Positions 16,280 to 23,343 of a DNA stretch of 64,000 bases are shown in pieces (the stretch's first letter is position 1; the number at the start of each line of letters is the position of its first letter). The stretch is from the NCBI RefSeq assembly GCF_024580145.1, contig NZ_JANINI010000003.1, positions 124,001 to 188,000 of the forward strand, written 5' to 3'. The notes beneath the pieces were generated by a model. That model did no database searches. It was not told where the DNA came from and saw only the letters and a list, made by a program, of their open reading frames with translations. A program made the position numbers and the translations under genes. Origin of the DNA: Methyloversatilis sp. XJ19-49 (lineage in GTDB: Bacteria; Pseudomonadota; Gammaproteobacteria; Burkholderiales; Rhodocyclaceae).

Positions 16280-16837
16280 GGTGTGCTCCTTGAGCCACGC
16301 CAGTACGTCGGCGGCATTGCGATCGGGCGGAAACACCGGGTAGAACACCTTGACGATGCGTGCGTCGTCGGTGATCAGGGTGAGCCGCCGGTAGAGCTCG
16401 AGGCCAGCGGCGGTGAAGGTGGGCAGGCGCAACGCGGCCTTGAGCTGCAGGCCGTCGTCGCTCAGCAGCGGAAAGGGCAGGTGCAGGCGCGCCGCCGCTT
16501 CCTGCTGGTAGTCGCCGTCCTGGCTGCTCAGCCCGAACACGCCGGCGCCCAGCGCGGCCAGTTCGGCATGGTGGTCGCGGAAGGCGCACGACTGCGGCGT
16601 GCAGCCGCGTGCGCCGGGTATCGCGTCCCAGCCGTCGGGCAGCGGCACATCCGGCCGGCCGGTCATCGGATAGACATAGATCACCTGCAGGCCGCGCAGC
16701 GTCGCGAGATCGGTTGTGCCGCCGTCGGTGCGCGGCAGCGCCAGCGCGGGCAGAGGCATCCCTTCGAGATGGGCAGCCGCGCCGTCGTCGAGCGGCACCG
16801 GCAGGTCGTCGGGCAGGGTGGTGAGCGATGTCGCCAT
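15857..16837 (-). CDS. Peroxiredoxin (PrxQ/Bcp-like) fused in frame to DUF1499
   Basis: One open frame of 326 residues holds two proteins. Residues 1-186 are an AhpC/TSA thioredoxin-fold peroxiredoxin with VIYVYPMTGRP and the peroxidatic-type motif GCTPQSCAFRD (C79 and C84), followed by SSQDGDYQQEAAARLHLPFPLLSD. Residues 187-326 are a DUF1499 protein with CPDSPNCVSTQ. The join holds a complete signal peptide that makes no sense inside a cytoplasmic fusion (see the nested entry). Either the peroxiredoxin stop codon has been lost, or both a fused and a short product are made. The gene lies 54 nt after the secreted DsrE protein gene. Confidence 0.8.
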   Translation of the reverse strand: MATSLTTLPDDLPVPLDDGAAAHLEGMPLPALALPRTDGGTTDLATLRGLQVIYVYPMTGRPDVPLPDGWDAIPGARGCTPQSCAFRDHHAELAALGAGVFGLSSQDGDYQQEAAARLHLPFPLLSDDGLQLKAALRLPTFTAAGLELYRRLTLITDDARIVKVFYPVFPPDRNAADVLAWLKEHTMKTRDTALALAACAATALAADAAPRMLTPCPDSPNCVSTQSDSAAKMTPIPFSGDAAAAQARLKQVILAQPRATITREEPGFIAAEFRSRIFRFVDAAEFAIDAGASVIHYRSGARTGYSDFGVNRSRMETLAKGFAEAK

Positions 16838-16891
16838 ATATATACGCAGGGTCCGTCCGGCACGCTCATCCGCAGCGCGTGTCCGAAGTGG

Positions 16892-17302
16892 CTACCAGGT
16901 GAGCGTGCGCGTGTTGTCGCGGAACAGCGCTTCGCCCACCCGCTCGGGGTCGTCGAGCAGCATGCCCTGCATCAGACTGGCTTCGGTTACGCCGTAATGA
17001 CGCATGCAGACGCGGCACACCAGCACGACCGCGCCCTTGCCCATCAGGTCGCGCAGCAGCTTCTGCTGGGTGACGAAGTTGCGAAGGTTGCTGCTGCTGC
17101 CCATGCGCACGGCCTGATCGTTCAGGAACACCGTCAGCGCGTGGCCGCGCGCCATCTGGTCCCGCGCGAAGATGAGCCCGGTTTCCGAGCGCTGCGAGTT
17201 GTCGCTGGTCAGGTTGAGGAACAGCGACGGTCGATCCGCCGCTTGCGCCGCAGCGCAGACGATGAGTGCGAAAAAGGCGGTCAGGACGGACCTGAGTGAC
17301 AT
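16892..17302 (-). CDS. Secreted DsrE/DsrF-like protein
   Basis: This 136-residue protein starts at ATG 17302, preceded by GGAAGGAA. Upstream in-frame codons would add 29 residues before a clear signal peptide, SLRSVLTAFFALIVCAAAQAA. The mature part follows the DsrE fold: PSLFLNLTSDNSQRSETGLIFARDQM, LTVFLNDQAVRMGS, then VLVCRVCMRHYGV with C-x2-C, where sulfur-carrier relatives hold their active cysteine. DsrE-like proteins move or bind sulfur as persulfides, but many periplasmic versions have no known role. The adjoining peroxiredoxin suggests thiol or sulfur stress. Confidence 0.78.
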   Translation of the reverse strand: MSLRSVLTAFFALIVCAAAQAADRPSLFLNLTSDNSQRSETGLIFARDQMARGHALTVFLNDQAVRMGSSSNLRNFVTQQKLLRDLMGKGAVVLVCRVCMRHYGVTEASLMQGMLLDDPERVGEALFRDNTRTLTW

Positions 17303-17473
17303 GCGGGTTTCCTTCCGGGGCGTAGCGGGTAGCGGGATGGGGCGGGCGACATGATGGCACGTTGATGTGCCGTGCCCGGCGACTCGCATCTTTGCACAAG
17401 ACGCGACCTTCGTTCGAACGCGTCGGGTACCGGGCGTTCAGTGCGGCGTGTCATCGGCAGTGCGCGGACGCGT

Positions 17474-18070
17474 CTACCAGTCGATCTCGAACATGCAGGC
17501 GGTCGCACCCATGGCTTCGCAGGCGGTTTCGCGCACCCGCGCGCGCGGATGCACGAGCACCCGGAACAGGTGCTCGAAGGTGGCGGCGTAGTAGTCGCAG
17601 GCGGGCGCGTCGAGTACCACGCCACGGCACAGCGGGTTGTCCTGCAGCGTCATCACGACCGGCTTGCCGGCGCGCGCGCTGAAGTGCCCGCTGCCGGCAA
17701 AGGTCCAGGCGTGGCGCCGGATCGCCGCCAGCAGCACGCGCGCCGCGAGCGGTGCCGGCAGGTGGCGCAGCAGCGCCTGTACCGGACGCGGAATGCGCCG
17801 GGCCAGCAGGTAGTCGGCGGTGCGCCGGCCGGCGTCGCGCGCCACCGCGCTTGCGTCGACCGGGCCGACGCTGGCGCGGAGCACCCTGTGCAGGCGCATC
17901 ACCTCGGCTTCGTCCACCATCGATTGCGGCGGCTGCCCCAGATAGCGCAGCAGTCCGGCCCGGCCGAAGATCAGTGCCGTGAAGGCCTCGCCATTGCGCT
18001 GCTGCAGGGCTTCGGCCACGCGGGTGATGGCGTTCGGACCGATGCGGTTCGTTGCGTTCGACGCATTCAT
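17474..18070 (-). CDS. bchJ: BchJ-like protein (V4R domain, bacteriochlorophyll synthesis)
   Basis: This 198-residue protein has the BchJ pattern: N-terminal RIGPNAITRVAEAL, AGRRTADYLLARRIPRPVQALLRHLPAPLAARVLLAAIRRHAWTFAGSG in the middle, and a C-terminal V4R-type domain with DNPLCRG, E-H-L-F-R-V-L-V and ETACEAMGATACMFEI. BchJ was first proposed as the 4-vinyl reductase and now appears to be an accessory, possibly substrate-presenting, protein for chlorophyllide synthesis. The start is 13 nt after the bchE stop, so the pair forms one operon. No other photosynthesis gene is in the window. Confidence 0.85.
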   Translation of the reverse strand: MNASNATNRIGPNAITRVAEALQQRNGEAFTALIFGRAGLLRYLGQPPQSMVDEAEVMRLHRVLRASVGPVDASAVARDAGRRTADYLLARRIPRPVQALLRHLPAPLAARVLLAAIRRHAWTFAGSGHFSARAGKPVVMTLQDNPLCRGVVLDAPACDYYAATFEHLFRVLVHPRARVRETACEAMGATACMFEIDW

Positions 18071-18083
18071 GGTCGGCAGCCGG

Positions 18084-19790
18084 TCAGACGGTGCTGGCGT
18101 GGGCCGCTTCGTTCGCCGCAGCGGTGCGGGCCGCGTGGGCGGCCAGTGCGCGGTCGGCTTCTTCGTCGCTCAGCTGGTCATGCCCGCCGCCGCACGCGGC
18201 GATCGCAGCCGCGGCCAGTTCTTCGCCCTTCTTGCGCCGCATTTCGATCTTCGGGCCGTGCATGGTGACCCAGCCTTCGTCGGCGGCGGCGATCGCCGCG
18301 CCATCCGGTCGGGCATGCACGCGCTCGTCGGCGAAGGCGAAGTCCACTTTCTTTTTGCTTTGCGGGCCCCAGTAGCCGACCCGGCCGAGATCGTAGAACG
18401 TGCGTTCGAAGCCGCTCTTCAGGAAGGCCTTCAGGCAGCCCAGCAGGTATTTGCGCCGCTGCTTGTCCTTCTCCCACGGGTACTGGAAGAAGGTCTTGTT
18501 CATGAAGAAGCGACGGTAGTTGTTCATCACCCGGTCGAGCAGCTCGGCGCGGTCCATGGCGTCGGGCTTCATGATCGGGGTGACGAAGTTGTACTTTTCG
18601 TAGTCGAACACCTCGACCTTGTCGCCCAGTTCCTGGAACAGATCCGAGAACGGCCACGGCGTGTACATCGCCCAGTTGGCCATGTCGGGGTTCCAGTCGC
18701 GCGCCATGCGGTAGGTTTCTTCCAGCGTTTCGGCGGTTTCGTTTTCCAGGCCGACGATGAACTGCGCCTCGGTCACGATGCCGGCTTCGCGCAGCAGCGC
18801 GATCGCCTTCTTGTTCTGCGCGATCGTCGTTTCCTTGTTGAAGCGGTCGAGCTTCAGCTGCGCCGCCGCCTCGGTGCCCAGGCTCACGTGCACCAGACCG
18901 GCCCTGCGGAACAGCGGCAGCAGCTTTTCGTCGCGCAGGATGTCGGTCACGCGCGTGTTGATGCCCCACAGCACGCCCAGGTCGCGTGCGATCAGTTCTT
19001 CGCAGAACTGGATGAACTTCTTGCGGTGGATCGTCGGTTCCTCGTCTGCCAGGATGAAGAAGCCGATGCCGTGGTTCTTCACCAGGTCTTCGATCTCGTC
19101 GACCACCTTCTTTGGATCGCGGATGCGGTAGTCGCGCCAGAACTTCCACTGGCTGCAGAAGCTGCAGGTGAAGGGGCAGCCGCGCGCGAAGTTCGGGATC
19201 GCCACGCGCACGCCCATCGGAATGTAGATGTACTTGTCCCATTCCAGAATGCCCCAGTCCGGCGTGATGCGGTCCAGGTCCTGGATCGGCGGCTCGGCCG
19301 GCGTGGCCACCACCTGCGCGTCGGCGTCGAGAAACGCCACGCCGCGCACGCTCACCGGGTCGCGCGCCCACTGGCCGTCATCAACCGCGCGCACCAGGTT
19401 CAGGAACACCTGCTCGCCTTCGCCGCGCACCACGCAATCGATCCACGGCGCTTCCTTCAGCACCTGCGGATACATGAAGGTGCCGTGAATGCCGCCCAGC
19501 ACCGTCACCACCGACGGCTTCAGATCCTTGGCCAGCTTCAGCAGTTCTTCCGCCTTGTAGATCGACGGCGTGATCGCCGTGCAGCCGACGATGTCCGGAT
19601 CCAGTTCGATCAGCCGCGCCCGCACCTGATCGTCCGTCAGGTGATGCGTCATCGCGTCGATGAAGGTCACCTCATCGTAGCCGCCGGCCTTCAGGTAACC
19701 GGTGAGGTAGGCGACCCAGGCCGGCGGCCAGTTGCCCGCAATCTCGGCGCCGCCGGAGTGGTAATTCGGGTGGATCAGGACGATGCGCAT
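18084..19790 (-). CDS. bchE: BchE, anaerobic Mg-protoporphyrin IX monomethyl ester cyclase
   Basis: This 568-residue radical SAM enzyme uses a B12 cofactor to form the isocyclic ring E of bacteriochlorophyll without oxygen. The N-terminal cobalamin-binding part begins [20 protein letters not shown], the BchE hallmark, and includes [17 protein letters not shown] and [12 protein letters not shown]. The [4Fe-4S] motif is [10 protein letters not shown] (C205, C209, C212), followed by [12 protein letters not shown] and [12 protein letters not shown]. The C-terminal part has [25 protein letters not shown]. The start at 19790 matches the family. Two PpsR/CrtJ-type sites lie directly upstream. Co-occurrence with bchJ makes a generic B12 radical SAM annotation unlikely. 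Confidence 0.93.
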   Translation of the reverse strand: MRIVLIHPNYHSGGAEIAGNWPPAWVAYLTGYLKAGGYDEVTFIDAMTHHLTDDQVRARLIELDPDIVGCTAITPSIYKAEELLKLAKDLKPSVVTVLGGIHGTFMYPQVLKEAPWIDCVVRGEGEQVFLNLVRAVDDGQWARDPVSVRGVAFLDADAQVVATPAEPPIQDLDRITPDWGILEWDKYIYIPMGVRVAIPNFARGCPFTCSFCSQWKFWRDYRIRDPKKVVDEIEDLVKNHGIGFFILADEEPTIHRKKFIQFCEELIARDLGVLWGINTRVTDILRDEKLLPLFRRAGLVHVSLGTEAAAQLKLDRFNKETTIAQNKKAIALLREAGIVTEAQFIVGLENETAETLEETYRMARDWNPDMANWAMYTPWPFSDLFQELGDKVEVFDYEKYNFVTPIMKPDAMDRAELLDRVMNNYRRFFMNKTFFQYPWEKDKQRRKYLLGCLKAFLKSGFERTFYDLGRVGYWGPQSKKKVDFAFADERVHARPDGAAIAAADEGWVTMHGPKIEMRRKKGEELAAAAIAACGGGHDQLSDEEADRALAAHAARTAAANEAAHASTV

Positions 19791-19814
19791 GACAGGTGCC
19801 CTCGTGACGTGATG

Positions 19815-19832
19815 TGTCACGCAAAGCGTACA
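19815..19832. promoter_or_regulatory. PpsR/CrtJ-type site 1 (TGT-N12-ACA)
   Basis: TGTCACGCAAAGCGTACA matches the TGT-N12-ACA palindrome bound by the photosynthesis repressor PpsR/CrtJ in purple bacteria. Its near edge lies 24 nt upstream of the bchE start codon. Confidence 0.68.
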
Positions 19833-19839
19833 AATCACC

Positions 19840-19857
19840 TGTCCGTAAAAATTGACA
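19840..19857. promoter_or_regulatory. PpsR/CrtJ-type site 2 (TGT-N12-ACA)
   Basis: TGTCCGTAAAAATTGACA is a second exact TGT-N12-ACA, with 7 bp between it and site 1 (25 bp start to start). On the minus strand it reads TGTCAA at its left edge. Paired sites separated by 7-8 bp are the classical cooperative CrtJ/PpsR arrangement. Confidence 0.68.
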
Positions 19858-19917
19858 CAAGACAAGGTTTGGGCGGAGGGGCAACCTGCCGGGCCTTGCG
19901 CCGGTCCTTCTGGAACG

Positions 19918-19956
19918 TCCCTGCCATGGACCGCCCGGGCCGGTCCATGGCAGGGA
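19918..19956. repeat. Perfect 16-bp inverted repeat upstream of bchE
   Basis: TCCCTGCCATGGACCG and CGGTCCATGGCAGGGA surround a 7-base centre, CCCGGGC. The element lies between the bchE operator sites and the 3' end of the DUF3592-like gene. It lacks a T tract. It could be a factor-dependent terminator for that gene, a mobile hairpin, or an operator. Confidence 0.6.
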
Positions 19957-19982
19957 ATGGTGCTCCGTCCCCATATCGTTGG

Positions 19983-20417
19983 TTATCTCTCAACGAACAG
20001 GCACTTGACGATCGCCCGACGCGGCTTCTTCGCGTCGTAAAGCACGTCCACCCGGTCGCCACGGGCCAGCGACAGCACATCACGCGTCTTGTGTATCGGC
20101 ATCCATGTTCGAACCCGCGTGCCGACGGCTTCGAATTCGAACACCAACTGCCCGCGATCCTTCGCAATCATCAGGTCGGTGATCGTGCCGCTCACCGCCA
20201 CCCCGCGCGCGAACAGATCGGCGACACGCTTGATGCGCCAGAGGAGCACGGCGACGAGCGTGACGGACACCCCGACCGGAAGCACCAGCGGCAAGGCCGC
20301 GGCGCCACCGTACAGGTGCGGGAAGCCGAAATGGATCGCCCAGGTGATCGGCATCGCCACCCATGACGCCAGCGCGGGCCAGTCGTTCCACATGATTCTG
20401 ATCGGGCTGAAGTTCAT
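19983..20417 (-). CDS. Membrane protein, DUF3592-like
   Basis: This 144-residue protein has two membrane spans near the N-terminus (WPALASWVAMPITWAIHF and LPLVLPVGVSVTLVAVLLW). A cytoplasmic beta-rich part follows: GVAVSGTITDLMIAKDRGQLVFEFEAVGTRVRTW, then SLARGDRVDVLYDAKKPRRAIVKC. The G-T-I-T-D...V-x-F-E-F...G-D-x-V-x-V-L-Y-D pattern resembles the DUF3592 family, whose function is unknown. It opens a run of small, poorly conserved genes on the same strand. Similar-type but unrelated small membrane proteins follow at 20.6 and 21.9 kb. Confidence 0.6.
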   Translation of the reverse strand: MNFSPIRIMWNDWPALASWVAMPITWAIHFGFPHLYGGAAALPLVLPVGVSVTLVAVLLWRIKRVADLFARGVAVSGTITDLMIAKDRGQLVFEFEAVGTRVRTWMPIHKTRDVLSLARGDRVDVLYDAKKPRRAIVKCLFVER

Positions 20418-20466
20418 GGTGTCGGGAGTTGCGGCTAACTCATTCGGGTCTGACCCCTATTCTCTA

Positions 20467-20619
20467 TTAGCTCGGCGCATAGTTGATCGGCATGGGCGCG
20501 CTTGCGCAGCCGACAAGTGTCGACGCAAGAACGACAAAGGCAAGGATGCGTGCGAAGCCTGCTGCTTTTTTTCCTGTCGTGCCGACTGTTTTTTCAGACT
20601 CCCCATTGGTAAAAAATCG
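20467..20619 (-). pseudogene. Lipoprotein N-terminal remnant
   Basis: In one minus-strand frame between the flanking stops, this stretch reads KKAAGFARILAFVVLASTL then VGCASAPMPINYAPS and stops. That is a lipoprotein signal peptide with lipobox L-V-G-C and the first residues of a mature part. No ATG, GTG or TTG start is available in frame, and the body is missing. The stop is followed by GGGGTCAGACCC, a short palindrome. The piece looks like the remainder of a longer lipoprotein gene. Confidence 0.45.
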
Positions 20620-20627
20620 TTATCTGG

Positions 20628-20972
20628 TCAAGGCCTTTCGTCCTTTTTCTGCATGAACCTCTGCATCGCAGGAGAGAGGAAATAGTTGCATGAGGCCGCA
20701 TAGACAAGCGCGGTGAACAAGAGCGCAAGGTTCCTCGGTGAATCGATGTAGGCAAACACGCCCACCGTGCTCAAGGCGCCAAAGGCCGCCGCGGAAACGT
20801 ACGTGGCTATCCGGTTTCCAGTCAGAACCAGATACAGCGCGCCGAAGTTGATCAAGGCCGCGCCCGATGCGCTCACGGTCGGATTCCGCACGAATTCATC
20901 CAGATAGATGATCGACAGCAGGGCGCACAGGATGAGCAGCGTTCTCGGGAAGTGTTCGGCTTCGCGCGACAT
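20628..20972 (-). CDS. Small four-span membrane protein, unknown function
   Basis: This 114-residue protein starts MSREAEHFPRTLLILCALLS; a longer in-frame reading upstream has no hydrophobic or family support. Four hydrophobic segments are visible: LLILCALLSIIYL, ALINFGALYLVLTG, YVSAAAFGALSTVGVFAYI and LALLFTALVYAASCNYFL. A short basic tail (MQRFMQKKDERP) ends it. I do not recognise the family. It sits in the accessory patch beside lipoprotein debris. Confidence 0.5.
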   Translation of the reverse strand: MSREAEHFPRTLLILCALLSIIYLDEFVRNPTVSASGAALINFGALYLVLTGNRIATYVSAAAFGALSTVGVFAYIDSPRNLALLFTALVYAASCNYFLSPAMQRFMQKKDERP

Positions 20973-21275
20973 GATGTCTCGGGCATGGACGGGCGACGGG
21001 TGTACCGGGGATGGATGCCGGACGTCCGGGCAGCGTGACGGACCGGCCAAACGCCCCCTGAAATGCTCGCGCGAACGTTTTGCGGGCGGGTGATTACATC
21101 GGGCGGCGCGCAGTTCACCACGCATCCGTTCACTCCGGAATCAGCCTTTTGACGGGTTGCAGAAGCCGGGCGGATCACACCCGAGGTGCGCAATCGAACG
21201 GGATAAGCGCCCGACCGAAGCCGGATGGATGGACTCGCCACGGAGCAGGGCGCGTGTCCAGCGACAGGTCGGGCG
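20973..21275. other. Gene-free stretch
   Basis: About 300 bp with no convincing gene on either strand, no REPIN element and no clear hairpin. Overlapping frames here have no recognisable features. Confidence 0.5.
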
Positions 21276-21793
21276 TCAGCGCACGCCCTTTAGGGACTGA
21301 CCATCGCCGCTGCGCGTGACCGGGCAGTTGACGACGATGTCGGTGACTTCGAGCGAAACCTCCTGCCTTTCTTCGGCGGCCAGAAGCGCCTCTTCCGACT
21401 TGAGTTCGCGTTTCGGCGCAGCCGTGTTCCACCGCACCATGACGACCCGCCACAAAGGGCTGTAGCTTCGATCCTGGCTTTCCGGGCCCACCGGATCGGG
21501 GGCCGACTGGAAAATGCTGATCTGTTCCTCGTCGGGGAACTTGTAGACGCGCTCGATCAGCGACTGCCCGGTGCGGAGTCGAGCGCAAAGGCCAGGCTGG
21601 GCACGTAGTTCGTGCCCGTCATTCTGGCCATGGCCAGATCGGACACGTCGGTCACGATGTACTCGACGATCCTGCCATCGACCCATGCCCGGCTGACCGG
21701 CAGCACGGTTTCGCTTCGACCCACGTCGAAGAACGGCAAAGCGCAGGCGGTCAGCAGGGAAAGGCAAACAGCGGTGAGGCACAAGAGGCGCAT
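21276..21793 (-). pseudogene. Lipoprotein gene broken by a one-base frameshift
   Basis: From ATG 21793 the product begins MRLLCLTAVCLSLLTACALP, a lipoprotein signal with lipobox L-T-A-C, and continues to AMARMTGTNYVPSLAFALDS. That frame stops at 21557. The next frame carries the natural continuation, GQSLIERVYKFPDEEQISIF through SYSPLWRVVMVRWNT and LEVTDIVVNCPVT to a stop at 21276. One extra base at about 21567-21571 (a run of C and G) would join them into about 172 residues. Either the gene is inactive or the base is a sequencing error. Function is unknown. Confidence 0.65.
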
Positions 21794-21908
21794 GGCGGTG
21801 GTCTCCGATGGCAATTCGCGTGGGTGGCCGATCGCACTGCGGGCCGATCATACGGGTGGCCTGCGGTCGCCCGATCCGGCCGAGCCGCTTTCCGACGCAT
21901 GCATTCGG

Positions 21909-22364
21909 CTATGGAAGCCGCGGTATGTAATCCTTCTTACACATACGCCTTAACACACGGTTGACGGTGATTTCTTTCCGGAGGTGAAAGGTGGCAATCC
22001 CACCAGTCAACAGTAGAAATATGGTGGTTGGCCAAGAGCTCACATCGTTAAGGAATAGCATCACAAGGAAGAAGATTGAAAATACTGTAATGGCCGCTGA
22101 GACTGATGCATGATTTCGTGCAACCTCACCCGTTTCTAAATTTATCCACCCCTCAATGCTTTGCCAATTGTTTTGGCTTTTCAAGACTATCGCATAGGAC
22201 GTGTCCGGCGTTATTGCGGGCCAGCCAGGAACCTTCACGCCACATTGACGCATCTTCGAATTCTGGAACCCAAAGAGGGTATGCCGATGAGTTCCATCAC
22301 CAGCCTCGATACGAACTACATCAAAAACTCTGTCAAAGCGCGTGATCACTTCGTGCATGGGCAA
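21909..22364 (-). CDS. Hypothetical membrane protein of lower GC
   Basis: This 151-residue protein has a soluble N-terminal half (RFDRVFDVVRIEAGDGT, QNNWQSIEGWINLETGEVAR) and two C-terminal membrane spans (AAITVFSIFFLVMLFLNDV and TIFLLLTGGIATFHL), then a basic tail. Codons are visibly more AT-rich than in neighbouring genes, suggesting acquisition from elsewhere. I do not recognise the family. It lies between the frameshifted lipoprotein and the toxin-antitoxin locus. Confidence 0.55.
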   Translation of the reverse strand: MPMHEVITRFDRVFDVVRIEAGDGTHRHTLFGFQNSKMRQCGVKVPGWPAITPDTSYAIVLKSQNNWQSIEGWINLETGEVARNHASVSAAITVFSIFFLVMLFLNDVSSWPTTIFLLLTGGIATFHLRKEITVNRVLRRMCKKDYIPRLP

Positions 22365-22560
22365 CGTCTAACTTTTTCGGGATGCGCTTCCGTATCAACG
22401 ATTTGCGTGGAACGCTGCTGAATACTCAGTCCTTAAAACTCGCGCGAAAAACCTCACCTCACGCCGCCTGCATTATGACAAGGCCCTTCCCAACTTCAAC
22501 TGAAATTTCCGGAAGAGCTGCTGCCGACGGCGCAGGGTTTTCCTCGCGGAAGCAAACAGA

Positions 22561-22878
22561 TCACATTGCCTCCGCACGCAACTTCAGCCCCAGCGCCCGC
22601 GCCACCTTGAGCACGGTGCCGAAGCTCGGGTTGCCGTTTTCGCTCAGCGCTCTGTAAAGGCTTTCACGGCTCAGTCCGGTGTCCCGCGCGACCTGGCTCA
22701 TGCCCTTGGCGCGGGCGAGATCGCCGAGCGCGCGCGCGATGCCTGAGATGTCGTCGGCCGCGTCTTCAAGCCAGGCGTCGAGGTAGGCCGCCATGTCTTC
22801 CGGTGTGCGGAGGTGATCCGCAACGTCATAGGGCGACGTGTTCGCCTTTGGCGGTGAGAGGGTCTTTTCTGTGGTCAT
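22561..22878 (-). CDS. Addiction-module antidote protein (HTH, HigA-type)
   Basis: This 105-residue antitoxin starts at ATG 22878, which overlaps the toxin stop as ATGA. The N-terminal part reads YDVADHLRTPEDMAAYLDAWLEDA, typical of the 'putative addiction module antidote' family. The C-terminal half is a Cro/C1-like helix-turn-helix: RAKGMSQVARDTGLSRESLYRALSENGNPSFGTVLKVARALGLKL. It would bind the toxin and repress the operon. The antitoxin is intact while its partner toxin is frameshifted. Confidence 0.88.
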   Translation of the reverse strand: MTTEKTLSPPKANTSPYDVADHLRTPEDMAAYLDAWLEDAADDISGIARALGDLARAKGMSQVARDTGLSRESLYRALSENGNPSFGTVLKVARALGLKLRAEAM

Positions 22879-23173
22879 GTTTCTTCTCCCCAGGTTCGGG
22901 CCAGACGGATCGTGCGTGCAATGTCGTTCTCCTGCGTCGACTTGTCGCCGCCGACCAGCAGCAGAAGCAGCACGTTGCCGCGCTGGGTGTAATACACACG
23001 GTAACCGGGTCCAACATCGATCTTCAGTTCGGACACGCCGTGCGTCAGATTGCGATGCGTGCCCGGGTTGCCGTGGATCAGCCTGTCGACGCACATCAGT
23101 ATCCGCGCGCGACGGTCACGTCCTTGAGGCCATCGATCCAGTCGCGATACTCGTCGGTCTTTTCGACGCGCAT
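22875..23173 (-). pseudogene. RelE/HigB-type toxin gene, frameshifted
   Basis: ATG 23173 begins MRVEKTDEYRDWIDGLKD, the normal start of a Gp49/HigB-like toxin of the RelE superfamily, but this frame ends after 25 codons. The rest, RRARILMCVDRLIHGNPGT then ELKIDVGPGYRVYYTQRGN and VGGDKSTQENDIARTIRLA, lies in another frame. The shift is at about 23115-23122, where one base is missing (or two extra), and the total of 299 nt is one base short of 100 codons. The joined protein would have the usual length of about 99 residues. A sequencing error cannot be excluded. Confidence 0.75.
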
Positions 23174-23343
23174 GATCACACGAGAGAAGCGTAGCCGTTG
23201 GGCTACAGATGGGCAATTGAGGGATGGCGGTCTGGCGAAAGGGGCGACGCGACCGACGATCAGGTGAAGACAGCCGGATGGTCAGGTGCAAGGCCGCCGG
23301 CCGACATCGTCCGAAATGCCGATGTACTCGGGACGGGGCCGCC

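Noticed and set aside
18084-19790. Generic B12-binding radical SAM enzyme such as a hopanoid or phosphonate methylase
   Set aside because: The start [17 protein letters not shown], the length, and the directly following bchJ with PpsR-type sites are specific to BchE.
20458-20482. Insertion-sequence end around GGGGTCAGACCC
   Set aside because: A short palindrome near a lipoprotein remnant is suggestive, but no transposase, terminal repeat or target duplication was seen.
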